DNA of 64,000 bases from Paenibacillus ginsengarvi (lineage in GTDB: Bacteria > Bacillota > Bacilli > Paenibacillales > NBRC-103111). This document shows, one piece after another, positions 25,723 through 33,653 of this stretch (its first letter is position 1; each line of letters begins with the position of its first letter). The stretch is taken from NCBI RefSeq assembly GCF_003626695.1, contig NZ_RBAH01000004.1:1-64000 (forward strand), read 5' to 3'. The translations under genes and the position numbers were made by a program. Under the pieces are notes generated by a model, which saw only the letters and a list, made by a program, of their open reading frames with translations, was not told where the DNA came from and made no database searches.

Positions 25723-26200
25723 TGTGATCCTTCCTTTCGTCTGGTTGTTGTTGCTTTTGCTGTTGGATGTCTGGCCGTTTTCGGGACTGCCACTTGCGCC
25801 ACAAGTGAAGAGCGAGCGACGCCCACTCCATCAGCTCCGCCGTCGTATTCCGTTCCCGGTTCACCTTATCGCCGGCGAGCCGGACCGAATTCGATACGGT
25901 CGCCGATACCTGCTTAACGGATGCCGTTACCTCACTGACCGATTCTCCCACTTGCCCGATGGAATGAAATAGCGTGTCGAGCGAATTCATTTTGCCTTGC
26001 ACGTTATCCGCGATTTGCTGCGTCTGCTGCATCAGCTTGACGGTTTCTCCTGTTACCGCGTCCAGCTTGGCGTCGATATGGACGAGTGTCTCGTTTACCT
26101 GCTTCAAGGAAGCCCGGGCGGTTTGCAAAGCCGCGACGAGATAAACGACCAGCACGATAAAAGCTGTGGCGATGCAGGCAACGCTAATTTGAATGATCAA
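25715..26200 (-). CDS. DUF948 (YtxG-like) protein
   Basis: 161 aa from a TTG start preceded by GAGGTGA. One N-terminal membrane helix ([19 protein letters not shown]) is followed by a long coiled-coil with heptad-like [19 protein letters not shown] repeats, resembling methyl-accepting linker helices, and a Gln-rich C-terminus. This is the DUF948 pattern. Cotranscribed with YtxH. Confidence 0.85.
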   Translation of the reverse strand: MIIQISVACIATAFIVLVVYLVAALQTARASLKQVNETLVHIDAKLDAVTGETVKLMQQTQQIADNVQGKMNSLDTLFHSIGQVGESVSEVTASVKQVSATVSNSVRLAGDKVNRERNTTAELMEWASLALHLWRKWQSRKRPDIQQQKQQQPDERKDHNV

Positions 26201-26509
26201 AACGGCTTCACCTCGCTAACTGCGTATTGGGGCTGAGAAAAACGGCTTGCGGGGAGCGGGCGGCTCCCGGTAATCATGCTTCTTTCTAGACGAATGCCCA
26301 GTTCTTACTCTCATTATAAGTACATCAACCATCGTTTGACACAGCTAAGGCTGAAAAAAATCGAAAAAATTGCCGACGCTTGGCAGAAACGCCTCTCTCC
26401 GCCGCTCTTCGTACTGCCGGACAGCCGGCGCGCCCGATTAGACGCCGCACCGGACTTAAGGCTATAATAATACCATATTCGCCATTTTATCCACAAAGGG
26501 AGTCTGGTC
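26201..26509. other. Divergent promoter region YtxG-like / eda
   Basis: 309 bases. A TATAAT at 26463-26468 is the likely -10 of eda, but its -35 is unclear. No gene, repeat or riboswitch was recognised. Confidence 0.4.
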
Positions 26510-27145
26510 ATGGAACGCGAACAAGGCTTGTCCGAAATCCAGCGCACGCGCATTATCGCCATCCTGCGCGGCGTGAAAGAAGCCGACATCGAGCCTCTAG
26601 CCGAAGCGCTGCTCGCCGGCGGCATTACCGTGCTCGAAATTACGCTTAATACGCCGGGGGCGCCGGATATGATCCGCCGGCTGCAAGCTACTCACGGCGA
26701 CCGCCTGTTTATTGGAGCCGGAACCGTTCTGGATATGGACGATTTGCAGCTTGCGCTGGATGCGGGGGCTTCGTTCATCGTCACTCCGAACACAGACGAG
26801 GACGTCATTCGCCGCTGCCGCGACCAAGGGGTGCCGATTTATCCCGGCGCAATGACCCCATCCGAAATCGTCCGCGCCTGGAAGGCCGGCGCAACCGCCG
26901 TGAAGCTGTTCCCGAGCGCGAGCCTCGGGCTCGAGTACATTAAAGAGCTGCAAGGACCGCTGAAGCATATTCCTATGGTTGCCGTCGGGGGCGTTAACAC
27001 CGACAATATAGCCGATTTTATCCGCACCGGCTGTCACGCGGTCGGAATCGGCAGCTACGTGATCAATTTGAAAGAAATCTGCGAAGGCAATTTCGACTGG
27101 GTAAAGGAGCGCGCCTCCCAGCTCACGAGCCGAACGATTGGATAA
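26510..27145 (+). CDS. eda: 2-keto-3-deoxy-6-phosphogluconate / 4-hydroxy-2-oxoglutarate aldolase
   Basis: Class I aldolase, 211 aa, a TIM barrel of normal family size. IIAILRG at 14-20, catalytic Glu in VLEITLNTP near 43, GAGTVLD near 71 and the Schiff-base Lys in AVKLFPSASLG near 135. It cleaves KDPG to pyruvate and glyceraldehyde-3-phosphate in hexuronate or Entner-Doudoroff use. No KDG kinase or dehydratase is adjacent. AAAGGGAG precedes the ATG and a strong terminator follows. Confidence 0.93.
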   Translation: MEREQGLSEIQRTRIIAILRGVKEADIEPLAEALLAGGITVLEITLNTPGAPDMIRRLQATHGDRLFIGAGTVLDMDDLQLALDAGASFIVTPNTDEDVIRRCRDQGVPIYPGAMTPSEIVRAWKAGATAVKLFPSASLGLEYIKELQGPLKHIPMVAVGGVNTDNIADFIRTGCHAVGIGSYVINLKEICEGNFDWVKERASQLTSRTIG

Positions 27146-27200
27146 CGGGACTTGCCTATCAGTCATAATAGGGCAATATGAAACTGCTGGCAGGAAGCCA

Positions 27201-27249
27201 AAAAACACCGGTCATGACCCCGGGAACGGGATCATGCCGGTGTTTTCCT
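27201..27249. terminator. Strong bidirectional terminator after eda
   Basis: AAAACACCGG-n-CATGA-n-CCCG pairs with CGGG-n-TCATG-n-CCGGTGTTTT around a 4-base loop, with A- and T-runs on both sides. Confidence 0.85.
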
Positions 27250-27270
27250 TTGCCGGCTGCAACCAGCCGC

Positions 27271-27900
27271 TTACTTCGCTTTTCCTGCGGGCGTAATCCG
27301 GTAGACGCACTTGCCATCACCTTTGGCAAGACATTCCGTACGCTCCACGTCCGCCCCAAGCAGTTCCTCGAACAGCTGCTGCTCGCATTCGCAAGCATCG
27401 CCGTACCGATTGGCTACCTGGGAGATCGGGCAGTTAAACTCCTGAAGCACGAACCCGTTCTCGGTCCGATCCCAATCGACCATGTAGCCATTCGCGTTCT
27501 GGATATCCGCCAGCTTCTCGACCTTCTCTTCCAGCGACTTGCCTTCCATGCCCGGTTCATATTTCTGGACGAGCTTCTCCTTGCGTTTGCCGAACAGCTT
27601 GCCGACCGTCTCTTCGTCCCCCAGCTCGCCGAGGAGATCGAGCGCCAGCGTATGATAATTTTTGGGAAACAGATCTTCCGCTGCTTCCGTCAAACGATAT
27701 ACGTGCATCGGCCTGCCCATGCTTTGCCGAACGATATGCGAATCGATATAGCCGTCACGCTCCAGCGTATTCAAGTGGCGCCGTACGGCCATCTCCGTAA
27801 TAGAGAGCCGTTTGGCCATTTCGCTTACGCCGAGAGGACCGCTCGTCTTGAGCATTTTGACAATCGTTCTTCTTGTGGAGGATTCTTGTTCCATATCCAA
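27271..27900 (-). CDS. SufR-like Fe-S-sensing winged-helix regulator
   Basis: 209 aa. N-terminal winged helix (MAKRLSITEMAVRRHLNTLERDGYI), then a linker and a cysteine-rich C-terminal domain: Cys157, Cys170, Cys172, Cys190 and Cys198 in CPIS, DACEC, RTEC and DGKC. This arrangement with NCPI...E..LLGADVERTEC matches SufR-type repressors that hold a cluster and control Fe-S assembly genes. No suf genes lie in the window, so targets are elsewhere. TTG 27900 (GGGTGA 7 bases upstream) or ATG 27894 may start it. Confidence 0.82.
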   Translation of the reverse strand: MDMEQESSTRRTIVKMLKTSGPLGVSEMAKRLSITEMAVRRHLNTLERDGYIDSHIVRQSMGRPMHVYRLTEAAEDLFPKNYHTLALDLLGELGDEETVGKLFGKRKEKLVQKYEPGMEGKSLEEKVEKLADIQNANGYMVDWDRTENGFVLQEFNCPISQVANRYGDACECEQQLFEELLGADVERTECLAKGDGKCVYRITPAGKAK

Positions 27901-28032
27901 GCTCGGGTCACCCCCAGGTGGTCTATATATACAATTCGCACAGCCCGATATCGGGATCGGGATATGCGCTTATCGCCATTTTATCGCAAAATCGGACATA
28001 AGTAAATTAATAAACAACATTGTTTCAAAAAT

Positions 28033-28079
28033 AGGCGGGCGACGGCGCCGATCCGTCCGGACACCGTAAACATCCGCCT
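28033..28079 (-). terminator. Likely terminator of the DUF86 operon
   Basis: On the minus strand GGCGGAT is followed after a GC-rich internal region by CCGCC and TATTTTTG. Imperfect, but placed directly after the DUF86 stop codon. Confidence 0.45.
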
Positions 28080-28085
28080 GCCGCG

Positions 28086-28517
28086 TCAGGCTAGCTCCTT
28101 GAATATAAACTGCTTGACCGATTCACGGAACTGCGCCAGCAGCGCCGGAAGCTTGTCCGTAAGCGGGTGCAGCTCCTCGCGCCCGGCATGGGCGTACTCC
28201 TGAACGAGCGGCTTGCGTAGACGAACGAGCTGCTGCAGCGGTGCGTAGAGATTATCGGGAAAAACGCCCTCCACATGGAGAATGTCCACAATATCCTCGT
28301 AGCTGCTCGCATCGCGCATCAGAAATCCGTCGATAAGCAGACTGCCCACATCGGTAACGAGCTCGATGGACAGATGGAGCGTCCTCTCCTGGGCGAGCAT
28401 GGCGATCAGATCCGGAGTCCCTCCGCGCCATTCCGCAGTCAGCTTCTCCGCCGCTTCGGACAGAACGGGGATCATATTCAGTCGATCGCCGATCTGTTCA
28501 TGGTTGACATAATACAT
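28086..28517 (-). CDS. DUF86 / HepT-like protein (YutE type)
   Basis: 143 aa, helical. SIELVTDVGSLLIDGFLMRDASSYEDIVDILHVEGVFPD carries the HepT-like core; the toxin family's catalytic RxxxxH motif is not clearly present. MYYVNHEQIGDRL at the start matches the YutE branch. No MntA-type nucleotidyltransferase partner is next to it, so a toxin-antitoxin role is not supported. Its ribosome site (AGGGAA) overlaps the stop codon of the small membrane gene upstream, so they are coupled. Confidence 0.78.
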   Translation of the reverse strand: MYYVNHEQIGDRLNMIPVLSEAAEKLTAEWRGGTPDLIAMLAQERTLHLSIELVTDVGSLLIDGFLMRDASSYEDIVDILHVEGVFPDNLYAPLQQLVRLRKPLVQEYAHAGREELHPLTDKLPALLAQFRESVKQFIFKELA

Positions 28518-28526
28518 CGAAGTTCC

Positions 28527-28676
28527 CTACTTTCTGCTGCGCTTGCGCTTATTCCATTTGGCCCACAATATAACGGCGATAAAGGTCAGAGCGACGATTA
28601 GCACCACATACATCGCTTGTCCGATATCTTCCATTTCGAGCTTGGCTTGGAGCGGCCAACTATACATCGGGTTCAC
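28527..28676 (-). CDS. Small single-pass membrane protein, 49 aa
   Basis: A short frame of 49 codons: a polar N-terminus (MNPMYSWPLQ), one hydrophobic helix (MYVVLIVALTFIAVILW) and a very basic C-terminus (KWNKRKRSRK). GTG 28676 has AGGTAGG close upstream; ATG 28667 is an alternative. The stop lies 10 bases before the DUF86 start, inside its ribosome site. The helix-plus-basic-tail pattern and coupling support a real gene; no family recognised. Confidence 0.6.
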   Translation of the reverse strand: MNPMYSWPLQAKLEMEDIGQAMYVVLIVALTFIAVILWAKWNKRKRSRK

Positions 28677-28923
28677 CATCCTACCTGCCTTAACCGGATG
28701 CCTGTATATGCGGCATTGGTCTTATCTCTACTTAGTTTAGCTTCGCGCGATGCAAGCGTCAAGAAACGCGGGCTCCGGTAGTTATCATCCGTACCCATCG
28801 GTCAATCCCAAATATACATTGGCATACATTTCTCTTACTTTCTCTGTAAATATACCTTTTTTATCAATTATCGTGTATAGTTAATGTTGCCAAGATAAGC
28901 TTTGACAGAAAGGAAGACCTTAC

Positions 28924-29025
28924 ATGATAGGAATATGGGTATTGCTCGGCATTTTGACGGTTCTCATTATCGGTATATTCATATATGCTCTAAATAAAGG
29001 CTATTCCAAAAAATGGGACGAATGA
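28924..29025 (+). CDS. Small single-pass membrane protein, 33 aa
   Basis: MIGIWVLLGILTVLIIGIF is a membrane helix, followed by IYALNKGYSKKWDE. AAAGGAAG lies 7 bases before the ATG. It is reminiscent in size and plan of small oxidase-associated peptides such as CydS, but no oxidase is nearby and this comparison is weak. It lies upstream of and co-directional with the LytTR gene. Confidence 0.6.
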   Translation: MIGIWVLLGILTVLIIGIFIYALNKGYSKKWDE

Positions 29026-29110
29026 ACCGCTATATACCGAGCGGGGATTGTCACCATTTGGGAATCGTTGTAAAATAGAGCCAGATCAGACTTTAACGGA
29101 GGAAAAGGCC

Positions 29111-29548
29111 ATGATGATCCCCGTCCTGAAAGCGAAAAATGAGAACGAAACCGAACTCGTCATGCTTGATCTAAACGATGTTTTATATATCAACATTGAA
29201 AAACGAAACATCGTCTATCATACGATGGACGAAAAATATTATCATTTGTCCACGCTCTCCGAGCTTTACGACCATTTTTTTGACAGCGGTTTCGATCTGC
29301 TCGACAAAACGAATCTGGTCAATTTGAATAAAATCAAAAAGCTGGACAGCAAACAAGGAAAAATCTATTTCGAAGATCAGCCGTCGGCCGACAGCAAGTA
29401 CGCCACGGTCGCCTTCATCAAGCAAAAGATGTTCCATAACGTCATTGCCCGCGCCATCGCGAACAACACGAATACGAGTCTTGAATATTCGTCCAAGCCG
29501 GCAGGCGACCGGTTTCGGATCGTTCCCCGCACATCGGAAGACGGATAA
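29111..29548 (+). CDS. Stand-alone LytTR DNA-binding protein
   Basis: 145 aa. A LytTR domain covers about residues 10-105: VMLDLNDVLYINIEKRNIVYHTMDEKYYHLSTLSELYDHF and LLDKTNLVNLNKIKKLDSKQGKIYFED, the beta-strand DNA-binding fold used by LytR/AgrA. No receiver or membrane domain is attached, so activity is probably set by its level or a small partner. GGAGG is 8 bases before ATG 29111. The targets are unknown. Confidence 0.85.
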   Translation: MMIPVLKAKNENETELVMLDLNDVLYINIEKRNIVYHTMDEKYYHLSTLSELYDHFFDSGFDLLDKTNLVNLNKIKKLDSKQGKIYFEDQPSADSKYATVAFIKQKMFHNVIARAIANNTNTSLEYSSKPAGDRFRIVPRTSEDG

Positions 29549-29592
29549 GTCCGTGCGGGCGAGCTTTACCGATTCGCTAAGTTCATTACAAG

Positions 29593-29629
29593 ATGAAAGA
29601 ACCTTTCCGAAGAAAGGTTCTTTCATTTT
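29593..29629. terminator. Bidirectional terminator
   Basis: ATGAAAGAACCTTTC pairs perfectly with GAAAGGTTCTTTCAT around cgaa, then TTTTG. The right arm contains the stop codon of the small minus-strand gene. Confidence 0.8.
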
Positions 29630-29799
29630 GTTTCCGCGAGCGGACGGGGCTGATAAAACGACCCGACGGCCTGCGGGGTTTCCTTTATGATCTCGAGCTG
29701 CTTGAAGCAGCGGCTCAAGACGAGCAGCTTCTCCTCCGCCTCGTGCTTGCTAAGCGGCGAGCCTAGTTTTTTACCTTTGTAGCTTATGTAGTAAGGCAT
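29623..29799 (-). CDS. Small conserved-looking protein, 58 aa
   Basis: MPYYISYKGKKLGSPLSKHE begins a 58-aa soluble protein rich in Glu, Leu and Lys with a predicted central helix (AEEKLLVLSRCFKQLEIIKE). AAAGGAGG stands 9 bases before the ATG, an excellent ribosome site, and the coding frame ends inside a terminator stem. No family recognised. Confidence 0.65.
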   Translation of the reverse strand: MPYYISYKGKKLGSPLSKHEAEEKLLVLSRCFKQLEIIKETPQAVGSFYQPRPLAETK

Positions 29800-29990
29800 A
29801 GTTCTCAGCCTCCTTTATGGTGATTCCGGACTACAGATTCGGCAAAATCTCAGCGCCCCCCGGTCCAAGCTCATAGAAGGCGCCGGGATCTTCTTACTAA
29901 TACTGTATACGTAAGCTCGGTGAAAAATGTTACCGTAGCTTTAATATTTTTTTTCGTTTTTTGATATATTTCGACATAATTATCGATTCC

Positions 29991-30389
29991 TTAACGGTTT
30001 TCCTGTTTGTTTTTTAATATTTCTATCAGCTTGCGAAGCTTTTCCGGCAGCGGGACGCCGAGTATGCCGCAGTTTTCCGTAATCGAGATTAGCTCGTTGG
30101 CCATATAGAAATAGATGAATCCGGCCATAAACAGTTCCGTTTCAAGCAGCAGATCGAACCGGTGCCCGAGCATCACGATCACGATCATCAGCCCTTTTTT
30201 CCATATTCCCCAAAATCCTTTCGCGCTATTCAGTCCTGCACCCGATTTGAGCGAAGCAGCTACGCCGGTCACGTAATCGACTGCGATGAGTAGAAAAAAG
30301 AGCTGCACCAATTCATTCCAACCTCCGAACATATAGTTGAGTATGGCGCCGGCTACGCCTACCAGGGCATTAAAGCCGAACTGCTGCAT
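29991..30389 (-). CDS. Phage holin family protein (TcdE/Holin_4 type)
   Basis: 132 aa with three to four hydrophobic segments. LLIAVDYVTGVAASLKSGAGLNSAKGFWGIWKKGLMIVIVMLGHRFD is the signature of the holin/TcdE-like family, followed by ENCGILGVPLPEKLRKLIEILKNK. In bacilli such proteins occur both in prophages and as lone chromosomal genes linked to spore or cell lysis and secretion. No endolysin, tail or other phage gene is near, so this is a lone copy. ATG 30389 preferred. Confidence 0.85.
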   Translation of the reverse strand: MQQFGFNALVGVAGAILNYMFGGWNELVQLFFLLIAVDYVTGVAASLKSGAGLNSAKGFWGIWKKGLMIVIVMLGHRFDLLLETELFMAGFIYFYMANELISITENCGILGVPLPEKLRKLIEILKNKQENR

Positions 30390-30569
30390 GCGCACCCCTT
30401 CTTTTCTGTGGAAGCTTTTCTACTATAATTTTATGCGCCGAATGCTAGAAACGTGCCGGGGCGCTGTGCGGAATTTGCCGGAGCCGGGCTTTAAGGCCTA
30501 ACTGTTTCCTTTTTCGACATCGTATCTTACGGCCGAAGCGTTTTCATGGCTTTTATTTTCCTCTATGCC

Positions 30570-30598
30570 TTGACTTTGGCAGGGCAAAGCAATAAAGT
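30570..30598 (+). promoter_or_regulatory. Candidate ilvD promoter
   Basis: TTGACT, 17-base spacer, TAAAGT, about 110 bases before ilvD. The remainder of the 30390-30712 gap shows no T-box or other riboswitch. Confidence 0.5.
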
Positions 30599-30712
30599 AT
30601 ACCGGAAGTAGAGCAAAATTCGTTTTTTTTTGATAAAATAATAGATAGTCATTTTGTTTCGGGCGCTATCGGTGCCGGACTACTTCACGACCCATTCAAG
30701 GAGGAAGCCATT

Positions 30713-32398
30713 ATGCCTAAGGCTAAAATGAGATCAGATATGATCAAAAAAGGATTCGACCGCGCGCCTCACCGCAGCTTGCTGCGCGCTGCCGGCGTGA
30801 AGGAAGAAGACTTCGACAAACCGTTTATCGCCGTATGCAACTCGTATCTCGATATCGTACCGGGGCATGTGCATTTGCAGGAATTCGGCAAAATCGTCAA
30901 GGAAGCAATCCGCGAAGCGGGCGGCGTTCCGTTCGAGTTTAATACGATCGGCGTCGACGACGGCATCGCGATGGGCCATATCGGTATGCGTTATTCGCTC
31001 GCAAGCCGCGAAATTATCGCCGACTCGGTCGAAACGATGGTGAACGCCCACTGGTTCGACGGTATGATCTGTATTCCGAACTGCGATAAAATTACGCCGG
31101 GCATGATGATGGCCGCTCTGCGCATCAACATCCCGACCATCTTCGTCAGCGGCGGACCGATGAAAGCCGGACGGACGAAGGACGGCCGCGCCATCTCGCT
31201 CACTTCCGTCTTCGAAGGCGTAGGCGCGTACATGACCGGCAAAATCGACGAGAAAAGCCTGGAAGAGCTTGAGCAATTCGGCTGCCCGACATGCGGCTCC
31301 TGCTCCGGCATGTTTACAGCCAACTCGATGAACTGTCTCGCCGAGGTACTCGGCCTGGCACTCCCGGGCAACGGCACGATTTTGGCAATCGCGCCGGAAC
31401 GCCGCGAATTCGTCAAGAAATCAGCCACGCAGCTCATGGAGCTGATCAAGAAAGATATCAAGCCGCGCGACATCGTGACGAAAGACTCGATCGACAACGC
31501 GTTCGCTCTCGATATGGCGATGGGCGGTTCGACGAACACCGTGCTGCATACGCTCGCGCTGGCGCACGAAGCGGATATCGACTATCCGATCGAGCGCATT
31601 AACGAAGTGGCGAAGCGCGTCCCTTATTTGTGCAAGCTCGCTCCAGCATCGGATCATCATATCGAGGACCTGCACAATGCAGGCGGCGTGAGCGCGATCA
31701 TCAACGAATTGTTTAAAAAGGAAGGCTCCCTCGTCGGCGACGTCTTGACCGTTTCGGGCAACACGCTGCGCGAGAACGTCGCCGGCTGCGATATTACTGA
31801 TTCCACCGTCATCCGCTCGGTGGAAGATCCGCACAGCAAGGAAGGCGGCTTGTCGGTTATGTTCGGCAACCTCGCGCCGAACGGATCGATCATCAAGGTC
31901 GGCGCGGTCGACAAATCCGTCGGCGGCTACCACCGCGGACCGGCTATCTGCTTCGACTCGCAGGAGGAAGCGTTGTCCGGCATCGCTAACGGCAAGGTGA
32001 AGGAAGGCCACGTCGTCGTCATTCGCTACGAAGGTCCGAAGGGCGGCCCAGGTATGCCGGAAATGCTCGCGCCTACGTCGCAGATCGTCGGCATGGGTCT
32101 TGGCACGAAGGTCGGTCTCATCACCGACGGCCGTTTCTCCGGCGCTTCCCGCGGCATCTCGATCGGCCACGTTTCCCCGGAAGCGGCCGAGGGCGGTCCG
32201 ATCGCCTTCGTTCATGACGGCGATATGATCGAGCTGGACATGAACAACCGGACGATTACGCTCGAAGTGAGCGACGAAGAGCTGGAAAGCCGCCGCTCGC
32301 AATGGGCCGGCTTCGAGCCGAAAATCAAACGCGGCTATCTTGCGCGTTATTCCGCCCTCGTTACGAACGCCAGCAAGGGCGGCGTCATGAAAATGTAA
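30713..32398 (+). CDS. ilvD: Dihydroxy-acid dehydratase
   Basis: Fe-S dehydratase of valine, isoleucine and leucine synthesis; 561 aa, normal length. Cluster cysteines are visible at NCDK (124) and in [18 protein letters not shown] (191-208), the latter diagnostic. [17 protein letters not shown] and [24 protein letters not shown] are further family blocks near 400-490. AGGAGG is 9 bases before the ATG. It is a single gene here, not part of an ilv-leu operon, with its own promoter and terminator. Confidence 0.97.
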   Translation: MPKAKMRSDMIKKGFDRAPHRSLLRAAGVKEEDFDKPFIAVCNSYLDIVPGHVHLQEFGKIVKEAIREAGGVPFEFNTIGVDDGIAMGHIGMRYSLASREIIADSVETMVNAHWFDGMICIPNCDKITPGMMMAALRINIPTIFVSGGPMKAGRTKDGRAISLTSVFEGVGAYMTGKIDEKSLEELEQFGCPTCGSCSGMFTANSMNCLAEVLGLALPGNGTILAIAPERREFVKKSATQLMELIKKDIKPRDIVTKDSIDNAFALDMAMGGSTNTVLHTLALAHEADIDYPIERINEVAKRVPYLCKLAPASDHHIEDLHNAGGVSAIINELFKKEGSLVGDVLTVSGNTLRENVAGCDITDSTVIRSVEDPHSKEGGLSVMFGNLAPNGSIIKVGAVDKSVGGYHRGPAICFDSQEEALSGIANGKVKEGHVVVIRYEGPKGGPGMPEMLAPTSQIVGMGLGTKVGLITDGRFSGASRGISIGHVSPEAAEGGPIAFVHDGDMIELDMNNRTITLEVSDEELESRRSQWAGFEPKIKRGYLARYSALVTNASKGGVMKM

Positions 32399-32419
32399 GT
32401 GGATTTCGGAATGGAAGTT

Positions 32420-32451
32420 GCCCCCGGCCGACACGGCCGGGGCTTTCTTTT
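32420..32451 (+). terminator. ilvD terminator
   Basis: CCCCGGCC and GGCCGGGG with a 5-base loop, then CTTTCTTTT. Confidence 0.85.
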
Positions 32452-32573
32452 AGTACGTCATGAAAGGGAGTATATACTCTCCGATTATTCAGAATGTTTG
32501 CATTAGATTTACTTTTCGCCGACCGTTTGCAAAGCCTCGTCCTTCTGTTGTATACTTAAGAAGTCGCTTACGA

Positions 32574-32646
32574 GGGGCCTTAGCTCAGCTGGGAGAGCGC
32601 ATCGCTGGCAGCGATGAGGTCAGGGGTTCGATCCCCCTAGGCTCCA
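32574..32646 (+). tRNA. tRNA-Ala (GGC)
   Basis: 73 bases with full cloverleaf. The acceptor stem GGGGCCT pairs with AGGCTCC and contains the G3-U70 pair that identifies alanine tRNAs. Anticodon stem CATCG/CGATG encloses loop CTGGCAG, anticodon GGC. T-arm CAGGGGTTCGATCCCCCT region is normal, discriminator A. CCA is not encoded (TAATAA follows), although a second 3' end with CCA lies at 32831. Confidence 0.96.
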
Positions 32647-32650
32647 TAAT

Positions 32651-32688
32651 AAACAAACGGACATCCTACAGGGTGTCCGTTTGTTTTT
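32651..32688 (+). terminator. Terminator directly after tRNA-Ala
   Basis: AAACAAACGGACA pairs with TGTCCGTTTGTTT around a 10-base loop, then TT. Confidence 0.85.
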
Positions 32689-32714
32689 GGGCCTCAGGGG
32701 GATTGAACCCCTGA
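32689..32714 (-). repeat. Inverted partial copy of tRNA-Ala 3' region
   Basis: Read on the minus strand, TCAGGGGTTCAATCCCCCTG corresponds to the T-arm and start of the 3' acceptor strand of the tRNA (TCAGGGGTTCGATCCCCCTA), one base different in the loop. Confidence 0.75.
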
Positions 32715-32717
32715 AAA

Positions 32718-32760
32718 GGGGTTCAGACCGCGCGCAGGGAGCGCAGCGAGTGAGCACGGC
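32718..32760 (+). repeat. tRNA-linked repeat, copy A
   Basis: GGGGTTCAGACCGCGCGCAG followed by a GAGCGCAGCGAG-like stretch and GAGCACGGC. The same sequence with few changes follows the tRNA fragment at 35607-35648 (copy B). Confidence 0.75.
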
Positions 32761-32830
32761 GTTTCAATCTACCGCTATGGTTGTCCTCGTTGAATAGGCT
32801 TTGTCAGCAAGTTCAATCAGAGATTGAAAC

Positions 32831-32849
32831 ATCCCCCTTGGCTCCACCA
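32831..32849 (+). repeat. Displaced tRNA-Ala 3' end including CCA
   Basis: ATCCCCCTTGGCTCCACCA repeats the last 16 bases of the tRNA (ATCCCCCTAGGCTCCA, one difference) and adds CCA, 200 bases further on. This is what remains when DNA integrates into a tRNA 3' end. Confidence 0.7.
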
Positions 32850-32862
32850 TACATAAACTTCA

Positions 32863-32887
32863 AACACGCCAATCCAGCGTGTTTTTT
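32863..32887 (+). terminator. Terminator after the displaced tRNA end
   Basis: AACACGC and GCGTGTT around a 7-base loop, then TTTT. Probably the original tRNA-Ala terminator. Confidence 0.75.
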
Positions 32888-32959
32888 GATTTGGCAATGT
32901 TGTTGGCGAAAGAGCGAACCCCATAATGTTCGAGCATCATTTCCAATCACATCCAGGGT

Positions 32960-32993
32960 TTGACATACATATTATTAGTACTGTATAGTAGTA
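32960..32993 (+). promoter_or_regulatory. Promoter and operator of the TetR gene
   Basis: TTGACA (32960-32965), 18-base spacer, TATAGT (32984-32989). The ATG is only 6 bases after the -10, so the mRNA would be leaderless or nearly so. Operator TAGTACT-gtat-AGTAGTA (32976-32993) covers the -10; the same palindrome type lies at 33616. Confidence 0.7.
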
Positions 32994-32995
32994 AC

Positions 32996-33583
32996 ATGAC
33001 AAACAAAAGATCAAGCATTTCAAACAAAGATATCGTCCTGAAGACCGCGTCGACCTTATTTCTAACAAAAGGGTTTCAAGTGACAAGCATGGACGAAATT
33101 GTTGCCCTCAGCAAAGTTTCAAAAACCAACATTTATTACCACTATAAAAGTAAGGAGGAGCTTTTGTTAGCAATTGTCGACCAATTGATCTCGCGGTATG
33201 AAGAACGAATATCCCGTACCTTGACGCAAGACATGTCCATTCCTGCAAAAATGGAGCGATTATTTCGAATCCTCACGGAGGATAATGAACAAATCGATTA
33301 TGTTGGTGGATGTCCGTTCCTGACACTTTATACGCAGACTTCCCATTCCTCTTCGGAAGCGAGAGCTAAAATAAAAGCATTTTTCGATAAACAACTACAA
33401 GTTGTTGAGAAGCTGCTGGAAGAAGGCATGGAAAAGAAAGAATTGAGCCGGAATCTGCCCGTACATGAGACAGCGGCATTGATTGTCACCTCCATCGAAG
33501 GAGCTCTATTCCTAACCAAGGCCACCAACAATCCAATGCTAGCTCAGAATCTTATTCAAGCTTTTGCTTCGATGCTTAAGTGA
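32996..33583 (+). CDS. TetR-family repressor of the fused SDR-hydrolase gene
   Basis: 195 aa. The helix-turn-helix (VTSMDEIVALSKVSKTNIYYHYKSKEELLLAIVD) is typical of TetR; the ligand domain follows with EEQ-free, helical segments and a GGCPFLTLY stretch near 100. ATG 32996 fits the promoter position and has no clear ribosome site, consistent with a leaderless message. Codon use is distinctly AT-richer than flanking core genes. Its likely operator occurs at its own promoter and at the next gene, so it represses both (inference). Confidence 0.88.
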   Translation: MTNKRSSISNKDIVLKTASTLFLTKGFQVTSMDEIVALSKVSKTNIYYHYKSKEELLLAIVDQLISRYEERISRTLTQDMSIPAKMERLFRILTEDNEQIDYVGGCPFLTLYTQTSHSSSEARAKIKAFFDKQLQVVEKLLEEGMEKKELSRNLPVHETAALIVTSIEGALFLTKATNNPMLAQNLIQAFASMLK

Positions 33584-33605
33584 TTAGTTACTTAAGTCAT
33601 TTTTT

Positions 33606-33634
33606 TTGCACCGACTAGCACTATTCAGTACTAT
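33606..33634 (+). promoter_or_regulatory. Promoter and TetR operator of the fusion gene
   Basis: TTGCAC, 17-base spacer, TACTAT. The palindrome TAGCACT-attc-AGTACTA (33616-33633) overlaps spacer and -10 and matches the operator at 32976 in half-sites and spacing. Confidence 0.65.
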
Positions 33635-33653
33635 TAAATGAATCGAAAGGCAG

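Noticed and set aside
28086-28517. HepT/MntA toxin-antitoxin system
   Set aside because: No adjacent nucleotidyltransferase and no clear RxxxxH motif; it fits the lone YutE-type branch better.
29991-30389. Prophage remnant
   Set aside because: Only a lone holin-like gene; no integrase, capsid, tail or endolysin genes nearby.
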